Positions 13,801 through 24,067 of a stretch of 64,000 nucleotides of DNA are shown here, piece by piece (position 1 is the stretch's first letter; each line of letters opens with the position of its first letter). Both the position numbers and the translations under genes were made by a program. The notes beneath the pieces are model-generated. The model saw only the letters and a list, made by a program, of their open reading frames with translations. It did no database searches and had not been told where the DNA came from. The DNA comes from Mesostigma viride (Eukaryota; Streptophyta; Mesostigmatophyceae; Mesostigmatales; Mesostigmataceae): assembly GCA_009746045.1 (NCBI GenBank), contig RPFO01000156.1:1669381-1733380 (forward strand), read 5' to 3'.

Positions 13801-16402
13801 CTCAGCCATTATGGCGCGACCGAAATCGGGCTGAGAACTTGCCTGTGCGCATATTATCAGCTGGACTGGTGCCGCCCAGGGTATTTCTCGCCCCTGGTCT
13901 TCATTACCTTGCTGGAGACGTATGTGGTGATGGCATGCGCGGTGTGCGGGGAGTTTGACGGCCTGGTTCTCCCGGGGCCCCTGGCGGTCAGCGCGATGGC
14001 GGGGCATGAGGCCGTCTACAGCGTGGCGCTACGGCACGCGCTGTCGCCGCAGCAAAAGGCTCGTATTCAACAGCTGCTGTCCCACGCCCTGCACGACGTC
14101 ATACTCTGCATGCTGTCGCGGGACGCGGAGCAAACAGTGGAGTGGCTGAAGCTCCAGACACCAACCACAAACCACCGTGGAGGAGGCGGTAGGTCCCTCA
14201 ATGCAGGTGCAGGGGATGCCACCGCGCAGGGCATGGGATCCGCCCTCCGAGGCCAGGCAGAGATGGAGGCGGTGGTGATCCTGCGCCTCGTCACCTTGGC
14301 GTTGGTCGTGGGCGTCAATGCCGCGCGGGTGGGTCTCACAGATGCGGAGACAAAGGTCCTCGCCACCCTGAACAAGATGACCAACTTCTGGACCCACCTC
14401 TCCAAGCTGCAGAAACCCCCACCTACCCACATGTCTACTGGCCTTCGCCACTTGTGCCGTGTGGTATACGGATGGAAGCCGGAGCAGCAGCCATGGCAAT
14501 TCCGCCGTCAAGCTGCCTCCCTGCTGGGAGCTGGCGGTGTCTGGGTAAGCCTACTGTGCAGGCAAGGGAATCCTGTCTCGTGGCGGATGCCAGACACGGT
14601 CTCCAAGCTCCGGCGGGCGGTGGTGGAGACGAGCGACGGCATGTTTGAGCTTCCGTCGGAGCTCGTGCCCGCTTTTGAGAGGCTCCCAGGGGAGGACTCG
14701 GGCTGTTTGGCACAAGACGCGCACGGAGCCACCCCAGGCAAGCGGATCCCGCAGGCATCCGGAGCACTGCAGGGCGAGCAGGACTCTGAGCTAGTTGCCG
14801 CAGCAGAGATGCCCTCCGAGTCAAAAAACAAAAGAGGGGGAGTGGGGGAGGGAGAGGGAGAGGGAGAGCTGCCAGATGACTCCAATTATGGTGACCCATA
14901 CTCTGTCGAGTCGGGTGCTGAACTCTCAGGGCTCGAAGGTAGACCTGACGATGGGGATCTGCGCTCCGGCACGTTGGATGACGAGGCGGAGGGCGGGCCG
15001 ACCAGGGGCTCGCTGGACCTGAGCAAGCTGGAGGGGCAGGCTGCGGCGCCAGCAGCCAGCGAAGCCCTCCTGTTGCCTCAGCTCTGTGTGGATCGAACCA
15101 AGTTTCTATTGGCAAAGGCCCGGAAGAGGCTGGTGGTTCCACTGACCCGACAGCAGCGACTCGTGAGGGAGGTGGAGACGGCCAAGCGGAGGCTGCTGCG
15201 CGTGTGCGATGATGGGGCAGGGGAGGAGGGAGGCGCGGCAGGACAGGCTGGAACAGAGCTAAAGGAGGAGGATGCTCGATGGCGGGGAGGACACGTTCTA
15301 GGGCAGCTGGTGGTGCCCATGGCTGGGATGACACCAGCAAAAATCGCCTTGTACATGAGCGTGTTCAAGTCCGGCGCGTGCCCTGCGCTGGTGGGTGATG
15401 CCTGCTGCCCGCGGGGAAGTGCATGCATGCATAGACCCGCTTTAAGGTTGTGGCTGGACATTCATTGTGGTACAGTTTCATACTTGGGCTAGTTCTCCCT
15501 AGCAGACCGCGATGACCTCCTTGTGTCTTAGAACTTTTCCCTGTCGGTACTTGATAGTCACTTGGACTGGCTAGGACGTATGAACTAGGCCTTGCAGGCA
15601 GACACAGTGCTGTGCTTTTGAGAGGACACGGCCTTTGGTCACATTCATCTGCAAGACATGCAGCTCACATTTCTGCAAGGCCGTGTGAGTAGTGCGATCC
15701 TGATGGTGAACCTCCCAAAACGTGTGGTGCATGCGTCCGGTTGGGAGCGCTCTCTTCACCGTTGAACGGTCGGCGTGACTCCTCTGTGCAGCATTTTCAT
15801 TTATGAGTCCACGGTGTGCTTGTTTCTGGGCAGCCAGGGAGTTTGGGCGATCATGCAGTCGGTTGCTTGGGTGAGCTCACTTTTGATCCATGAAGCCTCC
15901 CACGATCATCGTATAGTTTTCAATTATTCCGTTTGTACAATTGGTATGCTTAGTCATCGAACGTTCAATGCATGTGACACTGCCTTGAATCAGGGTGTCG
16001 TACTTGTAGCCAAAACCACTTTTTATTCCTAGTCCACTAAGTACTAGTTGGCTAGGCTGTGTGGTGAAATATGCTTCCTGCATGCAGGCCAATGCAGAGG
16101 ATGCACTTCCCGTCCTGAGCCGCCTAATCCTGAAGTTGAGCGAGCGCAGTGCGGATGGTGTGGTGGTTGACGCCCTCTATGACCGGGAGGAGGAGCTGAA
16201 AGGCTTCTTGAGTGAGAGTGGGGACGGTCTTAGCCCTGCAAACGATAAAAAGCATGCAGCTCTGTGCATCCAGTGGCTGCAGAGCCGGGCTCGCGAGTTG
16301 AATGTTTTTCTCCGAAATCTAAACAAGGAAATGGAACGTGCAAATGAGGGGTTCCTCGAGGGAAGGGGCCTGCCAGAGATCAAGGCAGGCCGTGGTGTGT
16401 GA
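323..16402 (+). CDS. SEN1/UPF1-like plus UvrD-like (TRANK1-type) double helicase, 3' part of gene
   Basis: Multi-exon gene entering from the left edge. Phase-consistent exons: 323-559, 1516-1835, 3647-5228, 5644-5736, 6016-6147, 6703-6816, 8133-8291, 9807-11393, 11804-12124, 12730-15390 (or 15446), possibly 15792-15870, and 16088-16402 with a TGA stop. The protein holds the last motif of a SEN1/UPF1-type superfamily 1 helicase, a linker, a complete UvrD-like helicase core and a long C-terminal region. The same order is known in very large land-plant proteins annotated as TPR and ankyrin repeat-containing protein 1. The segment around FSDSYVMA to LTVLPRKF, formed by splicing 1835 to 3647, fits the plant linker and so supports one gene. 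Family role: ATP-driven nucleic-acid remodelling; the exact substrate is unknown. The start codon and first helicase lie outside the window. Confidence 0.85.
1292..1459 (+). mobile_element. SINE-like short retroelement, copy A
   Basis: A 168 bp insert in an intron, flanked by the 10 bp target-site duplication ATGGCTGCTG at 1282-1291 and 1460-1469. It begins AAGATTATGAGGGTGCAGG and ends with the hairpin CTCCCAACGGAG followed by a (TTAA)n tail. A second copy lies at 24399-24562. No internal Pol III A or B box is obvious. The 3' end resembles the LINE ends near 42.5-43.0 kb, suggesting mobilisation by that LINE machinery. The insert sits just upstream of the acceptor at 1515. Confidence 0.75.
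2570..3529 (-). mobile_element. Antisense non-LTR retrotransposon fragment, C-terminal domain of ORF2
   Basis: An open frame of 319 codons lies opposite to the host gene inside the 1836-3646 intron. It has a zinc-knuckle-like CGRCGLALATTGTHYIAC and a region with HRPDITVLDYDG followed by LIDVSVARP. That pattern is typical of the C-terminal part of many algal and protist LINE polyproteins and is similar to PD-(D/E)XK-type endonuclease motifs. The reverse transcriptase itself is absent, so the copy is 5' truncated. It is probably a dead insertion removed by splicing. The family call is from remembered similarity. Confidence 0.6.
3647..8291 (+). CDS. UvrD-like helicase core exons
   Basis: Five exons carry the motor. 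Exon 3647-5228 has the lead-in LMKFYTPLP, Walker A GRSGTGKTT (near 3983-4009), an acidic low-complexity insert (EEEEEIIMLDEDDEE), Walker B VYVDEVQDL (near 4975) and motif III GDTAQTIAKGVGFRFEDIR. Exon 5644-5736 has motif IV NFRSHRGVVSLA. Exon 6016-6147 has VVDGEAPVYLEAG. Exon 6703-6816 has motif V ALVLTALESKGLEFKDVL. Exon 8133-8291 has FFHQSPLGGQWRVIYDYM and ends ELKK. All joins are phase 0. All key helicase residues are present, so this copy looks active. The intron after 6147 starts with GC instead of GT. The intron after 6816 contains the long G-rich tract. Confidence 0.85.
6148..6702 (+). other. GC-AG intron
   Basis: The exon ends GCG GAT CAG and the intron starts GCAAGC, not GT. The acceptor CCCAG at 6698-6702 precedes GTCATCATC, and the reading frame is kept. 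A shift to a nearby GT would break the conserved VYEFGADQ-VIIVPDS join, so the GC donor is the natural reading. Such donors are a known minor class, usually with a strong CAG/GCAAG context as seen here. Confidence 0.7.
6848..7775 (+). repeat. (GGGGGA)n purine tract in intron, G-rich on the sense strand
   Basis: Almost uninterrupted GGGGA/GGGGGA repeats with no pyrimidine for hundreds of bases. A 60 bp more complex segment (GGGCAGCGGGCGGAGGCAAT...) occurs near 6883 and again near 7285, so the tract also contains a roughly 402 bp higher-order duplication. The pre-mRNA would carry dozens of potential G-quadruplex runs right after the motif V exon. Long open frames here are simple-repeat artefacts. 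Confidence 0.9.
8292..9806 (+). other. Intron without recognised content
   Basis: AT-richer DNA between the exons ending ELKK and starting LYVV. It contains a run of G at 8829-8838 and a GC-rich island near 9220-9430 with an open frame that has no recognisable motif. No splice-consistent coding segment is needed here, because the flanking exons join in phase and match the family. Confidence 0.5.
9807..12124 (+). CDS. Motif VI and TPR-like helical region of the UvrD-like helicase
   Basis: Exon 9807-11393 opens with LYVVSTRARQKLAFYD, the motif VI exon that joins ELKK from the previous exon. It is followed by WLRQGELLFSGGKYEDAVLCF and a long run of paired helices with TPR-like spacing (for example ERAFQLYAGAAQAQADVALL and ERASELYRQAGNWEQATRAE). 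TRANK1-type proteins have such an alpha-helical array after the motor, usually taken as a protein-binding part. Exon 11804-12124 (MLLGPCMLHDAVVDFQGK... to NERFLE) continues in phase and ends before GTGAGT. The coding part is very GC-rich, unlike the flanking introns. Confidence 0.75.
12730..16402 (+). CDS. C-terminal exons of the double-helicase gene
   Basis: Exon 12730 onward (VWPHAVHTDFFVVPGQDVPWL...) is open for about 2.7 kb and encodes mostly helical sequence. It has acidic and Ser-rich linkers (SDKQDEQDGSDHKRP; GEGEGEGELPDDS) and a basic helix near KARKRLVVPLTRQQRLVREVE. The 3' border is uncertain. A good donor at 15391 (CTG then GTGGGT) joins exon 16088-16402 in phase. A weaker one at 15447 would allow a 79 nt exon, 15792-15870, that also joins in phase. 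The last exon (ANAEDALPVLSRLILKL...) stops at 16400-16402. I recognise no domain in this part beyond its position in the family. Confidence 0.65.
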
Positions 16403-16590
16403 GGCCAGTGACATGTGGAGCAGCACCATGCTCCACATGTCGCATGCTGGGCTCATTGCTGGGCATTCAGGCATCAATCAGTCCACAAGCCGCCGCATGT
16501 GGATTGGATGCTGTGACGCTGCCAGCATGTATATCGTGTGCATATGTCATTCAGATTCAAGTGTGTGCCTTTGGAGTGACTGGGAACATT

Positions 16591-17012
16591 ATGGGTCGCT
16601 AGCTGCGAGATTCAGTCCATTGCCTGGCTGGGTGACAAACCCATGAACTTGCCGCTGCCTGAGTGAGATCATCATTATCATTTGAGTTAGTTTTTTTAGG
16701 CATGCATTCAGAGGAGAAGTGAGACTTCAAGGGGCAGTTAGTTGGTCTGCAACTATCATATACTGCATGAGCATCTGTGAATGAGTTTATACTTCAATTT
16801 CTTTTCTGCTTGATCATGATTTTATCTGTTGCATTCATATGGATATAGAGTGTGCTAGTTATTCTGCTATATCATTGCTCTGTGCTTTTGCTAGTTATTT
16901 TGCTATATCATTGCTCTGTGCTTTCTCAAAAGTTTTTATTTTAATGTGGAAAATAAAAATGTTGCGCATTTTCTATCACAAGTTTCTTTCCAGCGTTGCT
17001 AACATTATTTCC
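16591..17012 (+). repeat. Direct repeat R, copy 1
   Basis: Starts ATGGGTCGCT and ends ATTATTTCC, about 190 bp after the helicase stop codon. It matches 18788-19162 along its length with small substitutions and indels. Copy 1 has an extra tandem duplication of about 33 bp (TAGTTATTNTGCTATATCA twice near 16857-16910) that copy 2 lacks. It may include the 3' UTR of the helicase gene. Confidence 0.85.
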
Positions 17013-18780
17013 GTGTTTTTTTTTTTAATTAGAACGCGACATATCGCGTTGTAAGCTTTTTTTAGAACGCGTATAGCACCTAAGGAAATTTTTTTCATGG
17101 TCATGTATATACTTTCCTGAAAGCCCATAAATCAAATTTGTTTTTTAGCTACTCTGAGACCTAGAACATGCTAATTCATTAGAGAGATATACTGGTTTGA
17201 ATACAGGGGGGTCTGACCATGACCGCGATTTGTTGACCCTAGGTCACAAGTCATGTGCTTATTCACAAATGGTTCATGAAAAAAATCTGGCTTCTTGCAC
17301 GAGCTATGGGTAACATATGCAGGCTTGGTGGAACAAAACTCAGGCCCATTGGGCCACTGGAGCTTTTTTTCATTAGCATCACAAACACAACGCAGTACAA
17401 CGCAGTGGGAAAAATGAGAGCCCTTCACAACATGACACAACGACACGAGCCCCATAAATGGGGCCATAGTGAGCAATGATGGAGGGTCAAAACGTTGAAA
17501 ATAGGTGTTGTATAAGTTATACAGCATCAAACATGCATCAAACATCATGACTGGATCACCTAATATGACTCAATCAGGCAGCCATAGCCAAAGCATCATC
17601 CACTCTCACAACGTGTTAAGCACATGCCTCGAGGGAACGGAGGTGCTGGGTTTTCTTCCATAACGCATGCAATACGGAAAGAAAGAGGCACGTGTAATGC
17701 AAGCTAGGCTTGGATAGGTTGAGTGATCCATGAGCTTACATGCAGGCAAAGATGACGCTGGAATGCATGCTAGCAAATGGTGGCAAGATGCTAACGATAC
17801 ATGATTATACACCATGATTATGGGCACCTAGCTGATCTTCTTGCACAAATATCAACGCAATGTAAACCATCAACATCCAATCCTCACGATATATGCACGG
17901 CTTGACGACGTATACAGCACCTAAATAATGCAAAACTGCAACCTGCTATGGCTGACATGCAAGCAACGTCGAGTAGGATGCATGGCGGTCTTAGAGAGGC
18001 TGGACAGAGGTCGGTAGAAAAAAGTGGAAAACTGGCAGAAACTAGGTAGAAACACGATATACTTACGCCTGCAAGCACTATTGAGCCGGTGGCAGAGGCC
18101 ACTTCCAGGAAAATACAGCATCATTACCGTAGCAATAGCCACGGTCACGCCTTACGCTATTTGCAGGCACCATCATGCCCGGAGCTACCCAATAAAAGTC
18201 AGCACAAATCTCGGTTTAGCCGAGAGTCCGGGCGTTCGGAATGAATAAACATGTGTTAAGAAGTCGAAACACCATGGAAACTGATACCAAGCATGGTGCC
18301 GCAGCAGACCCGAGTCTTGACGTAATAATATGTATGCCGGTCGGTTTCCAGGGTTTCCGCATGAAAGTTGGGTGCATGAGAAATTGGAAAAAACTACGTT
18401 CCTTTGCCCCAGTACCTCAACAAACTCGTAGAAACCTAATTATCAACCTTTGAACGCATATCATCATGGTAGGCCACCCAACAGCCACTGAAATTCGCGC
18501 GAAAACTGGTGAAATCTACCTGCCGCCATCGCCGTCCGCTTCACCTTCGTCCCGCGAAAATGCCTGATTTCAGTGGTACATATTTGTTTGCAGCTGTCAC
18601 AAAAAAAAAAAAAAAAAAAACCAGGATTTTTCTTGAATTCTATGAGATGTTTCTGACCTATGTTGAAAGTTTCAGACCAAAAATCGCATGTTTCACTAGT
18701 GTTGCCACGTGTCAGATTACAACCAAATACATCGCGTTCTAACCCTACAACGCGATGTATCGCGTTGTGAAAAAACACGG
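17011..18780. mobile_element. Segment between repeats R with inverted palindromic ends
   Basis: The segment starts CCGTGTTTTTT and ends AAAAAACACGG, an inverted match. Just inside each end is a near-perfect palindrome: AACGCGACATATCGCGTT at 17033-17050 and AACGCGATGTATCGCGTT at 18749-18766. The interior has no convincing coding frame and contains a 20 bp A-run near 18601. It looks like a non-autonomous DNA element, but I see no target-site duplication. Confidence 0.4.
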
Positions 18781-18787
18781 GATCGAT

Positions 18788-19162
18788 ATGGGTCGCTGCG
18801 AGATTCAGTCCATTGCCTGGCTGGGTGACAAACCCATGCACACTGCCTGAGTGAGATCATGATTATCATTTGAGTAAGTGTTTTTAGGCATGCATGCAGA
18901 GGAGAAGTGAGACTTCAAGGGGCAGTAAGTTGGTCTGCAACTATCATATACTGCATGAGCACCTGTGAATGAGTTTATGCTTCAATTTCTTTTCTGTTTG
19001 ATCATGCTTTTATCTGTCGCATTCATGTGGAGAGAGTGTGCTAGTTATTTTGCTATATCATTGCTCTGTGCTTTCTCAAAAGTTTTGATTTTAATGTGGA
19101 AAATCAAAATGTTGCGCATTTTCTATCACAAGTTTCTTTCCAGCGTTGCTAATATTATTTCC
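18788..19162 (+). repeat. Direct repeat R, copy 2
   Basis: Second copy of the repeat at 16591-17012, ending ATTATTTCC before ATGATTCA. The LINE at 19181 inserted just beyond its right end. Together with copy 1 it brackets 1.77 kb. LTRs were considered and rejected because no matching target duplication, primer-binding site or internal gag-pol frame is visible. Confidence 0.85.
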
Positions 19163-19690
19163 ATGATTCATAGTGAGTGGCAAAGAATTACCGCCTGCTG
19201 CCGCCCGTGCAGGCGACGTCCCGCAGGCGCCAGCCATACGGGAGAAGGAACGGGCATGCAACTCTCAGGCTATGGAGTCTGCCGCCAAGAAACATGGGCC
19301 TAAATCCCCCCGCGGCCACACTGGCACGGCCCGGGCCCTGTTCGTCGCAGCCCCTGCCGACTCGGGGCACACCGCTACTGAAGTCCGCAATGCACCCTTC
19401 GACGCTGCGGCATTTGCTAACGGCACAGCTAATGTGCAAACCCTTCTGACCTTGTCTACGCTGGACCTCGTAGTGGCTCTGCTCTCCGAGATTATGCAAC
19501 AAGGCCGGCCCCTACTCTGGCCTCAGCCACCGCCTGGGCTCACCGCCATTACCCCGGTTACCGACCCCAAGGACTTGACCTCACTCAAGAAAAGTGAGTT
19601 GCGCGTCGTTGCCACGACGACGCTGCTGGGAAATTCGGAACTGCTCGGCCAGTATCCGGATCTGCAGCAGCAGCAGCCCTTGCCGGTACG

Positions 19691-20263
19691 GTGGCGCAAA
19701 AGCTTGCCACGGAGCTGATAAATTCTGATCTCGCAGGCCACTTGGCTGCGGCGATCGAGGACAACGTGGCGGACAAGGTGGCGGCCCAGGTCGTCGGCAC
19801 TCTGACGGAGGCGGTTGCCGGCCGGCACCCTAGCGGCGCAGGTGGAGGCGGTGCCCTATGCGCGTTGAAAAGTACTATGTTATCTCACGCCGCACACACG
19901 TCCCCGCCAGCCTCCCCCCAACCCCCTGCCGACACCGCGGGTCCCCGGCGGCCCCTGCTGGGCCAACGCCGGCACCACTCGCTGCGCATCGCTACCTACA
20001 ATGTCCGCACCCTGCCCGGGGGAGATGCCCCCCGGCCGCGGGCCAACGAGCTTGTTCACTACTGCCGCCTATATGGCATTGATGTGCTTGGGGTCCAAGA
20101 GCACCGACGCTCCTTTGAGGGCCCCGTTCAGCGTGTCACCCTCGCACTACAATGGCAACTGCTGTGCGGCCCGGCGCATGCACCGGGTCAGGGAGGAGTG
20201 GGCCTGCTGTGCTCCCCCGGCCACCGCTGCCGCCCAGCTCGTGGACCACAAACTTTGCTCTAA
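19691..20263 (+). pseudogene. LINE endonuclease segment (APE type)
   Basis: The frame contains LRIATYNVRTL and, further on, ELVHYCRLYGIDVLGVQEHR, the opening motifs of the exonuclease/endonuclease/phosphatase fold used by LINEs to nick target DNA. The frame breaks near 20260. The rest of the domain continues in other frames up to about 20850 (CVCLDYILVRKCW, VASDHRMVTATL, the usual SDH motif at its end). The frame changes show a decayed copy. Confidence 0.75.
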
Positions 20264-21512
20264 TCGGATCCTTCAGTGCACTTTCCGCTCCCTTGAAGGA
20301 CGGACCCCCATTATGCTCTCGGTAATTGTTGGATATATGCCCCACATGCTGGGCACCCGGCCGAGGACCGCGCAGCGTTCTTCAACCAGCTGCTCGACAT
20401 AGAGAAACAGATCCCACGTCAGTACATCGTTGCCATCTTGGTGGATGCCAACGCGACCCTGCCCGTGGGCCGCAGGGGCTGCATGTATGCGCCGCGCCTA
20501 ACCGATATAACCTAAAAATGCATGGCGCAATGCCAACACCCCCCTACTTGAGCAACTGCTCACTGAGGGGGACTTGACTGCTGCCAATACGCTGTTTGCT
20601 AAACCGCCTGATGCACTAGTGACCTTTGTGGGCCCCATGCGCAGGGCGGCTGGCTCGATGCTCCCTCGGCGGCGATGTGTATGCTTGGACTACATACTTG
20701 TGCGCAAGTGCTGGCGCACTTCCGTCATCGATGCCCGTACGCTGACCACCCCCAGTGTCGCATCGGATCACCGCATGGTCACCGCAACCTTGCGCCTACG
20801 TCTTCAGGCCCCTGCGCGCCGCCGCCCCCGGCCCCGCCCTGCATGACTGGACCTGCTTACGCCCCGTCTGTGGGCGCAGGGAGAAGTGGTCAGCGGATGA
20901 GATACGCCGCGATGCAATCAGGTCTGCCTTCGTGGACGCGCAACCTTTGATGTACCTGGACGCAGATCGCGGTGTAGATCTCACGCCACCCTACGAACTG
21001 TTCATGCGATCGGTGGAGCTTGGCTCTAAGCTTCTCCCCGAGCAACCCCGCGCCCGACCAGCCCCGCTCTACCTGCGCGACGCCCGGGTGGTTGCCGCCC
21101 GGCTTGCCGGCTAGCGCAGGCCCGCCGCCGCGGGGAGGACCTGTAACCGTACCAGGAACGGCTTACTCAAGCATATACTGCCGCACATGCGGAGGAGGTG
21201 GAGACACTTGCCGCCGAAATCAATCGCCACACGGCCGCCAACCAGCACAAGGCGGCCTGGCGCTCTCTCAACCGTCTCACCGGACGGCGGGAAACGCAAC
21301 GGGCTGACATCCCAGGCACCCCCAGTGAACGCCTTGAGATTTGGTTCAGCTCCCAGGCCAAACTATCGGGGGCCCCTGGCCCGCCCCCCCCGCTTGCATG
21401 ACCCCGCTGCAGCTGCACGCCCTGCGGCCTGAGCCGAGGCGGCCCCATTGAGCCCCCGCAGGCGCCCACCAGCGAGACGGACTACCTGGTCCCACCGCTC
21501 TCCGGCCCCCTG

Positions 21513-23325
21513 GTGGACGGCCCCCACGACGAGTGGACTCCCCAGGAATGGGCTGCTGCCATCTCCACCCTCCGCAATGATGCTGCCATGGGAGTGGACA
21601 ATATTTCACCGGAGGTGGTTAAGATGCCTGAGCTTGAGCCCTTCCTCCGGGGTGTTTGCAACCGGATTCTACGAGATGGCCTCCCCCCGCCGACGTATTG
21701 GAAGACCGCTGTCCGGGTCATGCTCTACAAGGGCAAGGGGTCCGCCGCGGATACCGGCAACTACCGCGGCGTATGCCTCCAAAGCGGCTGCGTGCTGAAA
21801 GTCTTCATCAGTGCGTCTCCTGCTGAAGCGTATGCGCGCCAGCCTCGATCCCCACCTATAGGTGAGTCCCAGATGGGCTTCCGTGTTGGTCGCAATTGTG
21901 TTATGGTCACTATTACCGCGCGCCGCCTGATCGATGAAGTGGGCCGCCTGGCCCCCGGCCTCTTGCCATTGCTATTGATCTTCGTGGATTACACCAAGGC
22001 ATTCGATACGGTACGTTACATGGGACGCCCTGTGGGTGGTCCTTCACCTGTTCCGTGTCCCATCGTACATCGTTGAGATCATCCGCCAGTTCTATGAAGG
22101 GTCCCAAGCCCAGGTCGGTACCGCCGACGGCGTCACTCCGGCGTTCCCCCTGCACACCGGGGTGTGGCAGGGCTGTGTGCTCTCCCCATATCTATTCATC
22201 ATTATGGTGGACTATATTATGCGGCGTGCCCAAGCCCGCTTCGCCCGGGTGGAGGGGCGCCCGCCGGGGATCGAGGTCACGGAGTACGCCAGCTACGGCG
22301 GGGTTGACCCACCCTACCGCCTGAGCGATCTGATCTACGCTGATGACACGACACTCGTGGAAACCCCGGAGTCAGCCCGCAACTCTGGCTAGACAGCTTA
22401 TCACTGGAAGCGCGGGCGGTGGGGCTTATGATCAGCAAGAAAACGGAGGTCATGGCCATCGGCTTCCCTGCTGGGATAGCCCCACCCACCCTCCTCTTGC
22501 TGGACGGCAGCCCCGTCCCCCCGGCGACTCGCTTCAAGCTCCTTGGCAGCTGGCTTCCCTCCACGTACGGCCGACGCCATCAACACCCGCATTGGCCAGG
22601 CCTGGGTGGCCCTCCGCCGCCTCAACAGGTTCTGGACCTGTCGCTACCTGAGTGAGCGACGCAAGCGCATTCTGTTCAAGGCCCTTAATTAATTAATTAA
22701 TTAATTAAACTCGTGCTCCCGTTGGGGAGTCACGGAGCACCGAAGTGCTTTTAATCCCTGTGTGTGCACTACAGGAGAAAGGGCAGAGACTCCCAGTCTC
22801 CTTCATGCCAAAGGCATGCCCCAGCTGCATTCGGGCGCGCTAGCTAAACGGACACGCTAACGATCCGGCAGTCTGTGGGTGCAATAAGACCCATGTGAGC
22901 ATATCATAGCAAGGAGCGTGGGCAAGTAATCTGAACATAGCCAGGACGTAGCATGGCTGTACTAGGACTAGGCTAAGGCTATGGCTGGTTGTGTACCGTG
23001 CGTCAAGGCCCTTGTCCTCAGCATCCTCCTTTATGGCTGCGAGGCGTGGACCCTGGACCAGGCGCTGAGCCAGCAGCTTGACGGCACCGTCACTCGAATG
23101 CTCCGTCATATCCTCGGCGTCCGCCTCCAAGAACGCCGCACCCGGGCCGAGCTCTACTGCGAGCTCCCTCTTGTCACCCATACCATCCGACACCGCCGCC
23201 TCCTCTTTGCCGGCCATCTTGCCCGCACAGACCAGGTGGATACCGATGTGGGCCCTGCCGGGGGGCTTAAGACGGGCCAACCAGGTAGACACCTCCTCCT
23301 ATGGCAGGGTCCCCTTGTCCCATAG
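21513..23325 (+). pseudogene. LINE reverse transcriptase and C-terminal region, frame-broken
   Basis: Reverse transcriptase motifs are read in three frames. 21513-22076 has MGVDNISPEVVKM, VRVMLYKGKGSAADTGNYRG, GFRVGRNCVM and LLIFVDYTKAFDTV (first catalytic Asp). 22036-22392 has GVWQGCVLSPYLF and DLIYADDTTLVE (the YADD box). 22419-22655 has LLLDGSPVP and RFKLLGSWLP. After the insert at 22687-23002 the frame resumes as ALVLSILLYGCEAWTL and RRLLFAGHLARTDQVDT. A further segment, 23383-23652, ends the coding region. All catalytic motifs are visible but separated by frameshifts. Confidence 0.85.
22687..23002 (-). mobile_element. Short retroelement nested in the LINE
   Basis: A 316 bp insert flanked by the 11 bp duplication TCAAGGCCCTT (22676-22686 and 23003-23013). 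Taking out the insert plus one duplication restores the LINE reading ILFKALVLSILLYG. The (TTAA)n tail lies at its left end, so it is in minus orientation. Read that way it ends in an ACTCCCCAACGGGAG hairpin before the tail, like the other short elements and LINEs here. I see no clear tRNA-type promoter. Confidence 0.85.
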
Positions 23326-23689
23326 CAACCCACTGGCAAACTTGCGCGCGCCGGGCACCGGCGCGGCGCGACCCGGACCTATGTGACACAGCTGCTTGAA
23401 GATGCAGGGCTTCTGGGACTATCCGTACTCCGCGCCCGCATGATTGACAAGGGGAAATGGGTTACCATCTGCGATAAGCACCTTCCCGAGGGGTATGCTC
23501 CTGTTTTCTCCCCACGGGCCCCGCGGCCCGTTGCTAGCCAGGGTAGAAGTCCGCAGGTGGAGGTTATTGGTCCTGAGGATAGCCGCTACACTACCGCCTC
23601 GTCTGCCATTACAGTAGAGGGCAGCTCGGATGAGGATTACATCCCCATCTAGAGTGCTTAACGGTTGGGGGATGATGCAGACGATATTT

Positions 23690-24067
23690 TGATCAGACAC
23701 TCCGCAAAGGTGAAAACCTTTGCGTTCAGTGCCGGGCCGCGGAAAACGCGGAAAAACGCGATCTGCAAATGAATCCGACCGGAATCGAACTGGGGACCTC
23801 TCGCACCAATTTTGCTGACTATAGGACGGACGTCTCCGGTTACCATGGCATCGCCAACTTACACCTACAGTCATCCGCAAAAGTTCTCCTGTCCGGGGAG
23901 TGATGCAAGCCTTTCGGATTTGGTACTAGATAAATCACTCGAGATCTGTGTGTAGGAGTACTACACACGTGTCTGCACGCGAGACTTGTTCAGTCTCGCA
24001 CCGTGAGACGGGCTGAACACGGCTGAATCCTTCTTTTAGTAGAAGGGGGCGTAGCCGGTACTATCGA
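23690..24067 (-). mobile_element. 378 bp insert with 15 bp target duplication and a Pol III B-box-like motif
   Basis: Flanked by perfect ATGCAGACGATATTT at 23675-23689 and 24068-24082. On the minus strand it carries AGTTCGATTCC, a good tRNA B box, within a T-arm-like sequence near 23773-23800. The upstream tRNA-like part is degenerate and no clear A box is seen. It is rich in short inverted repeats, such as GCGAGACTTGTTCAGTCTCGC split around 23980 and CCTTC/GAAGG near 24030. A tRNA-related SINE is the best guess. Orientation follows the B box. Confidence 0.6.

Noticed and set aside
14435-15340. 301-codon minus-strand frame
   Set aside because: Shadow of the GC-rich helicase C-terminal exon; Pro/Ala/Ser-rich composition without domain features.
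15361-15446. CCCH-type zinc finger in CPALVGDACCPRGSACMH
   Set aside because: Spacing does not fit a known C3H finger and the segment may be intronic if the donor at 15391 is used.
16591-19162. LTR retrotransposon made of repeats R and the interior
   Set aside because: No matching target duplication, primer-binding site or gag-pol frame; the repeat ends do not give consistent TG...CA borders.
23773-23860. Functional tRNA gene on the minus strand
   Set aside because: The T-arm and B box look good, but no proper anticodon loop, D-arm or acceptor pairing can be built; better seen as part of a SINE-like insert.
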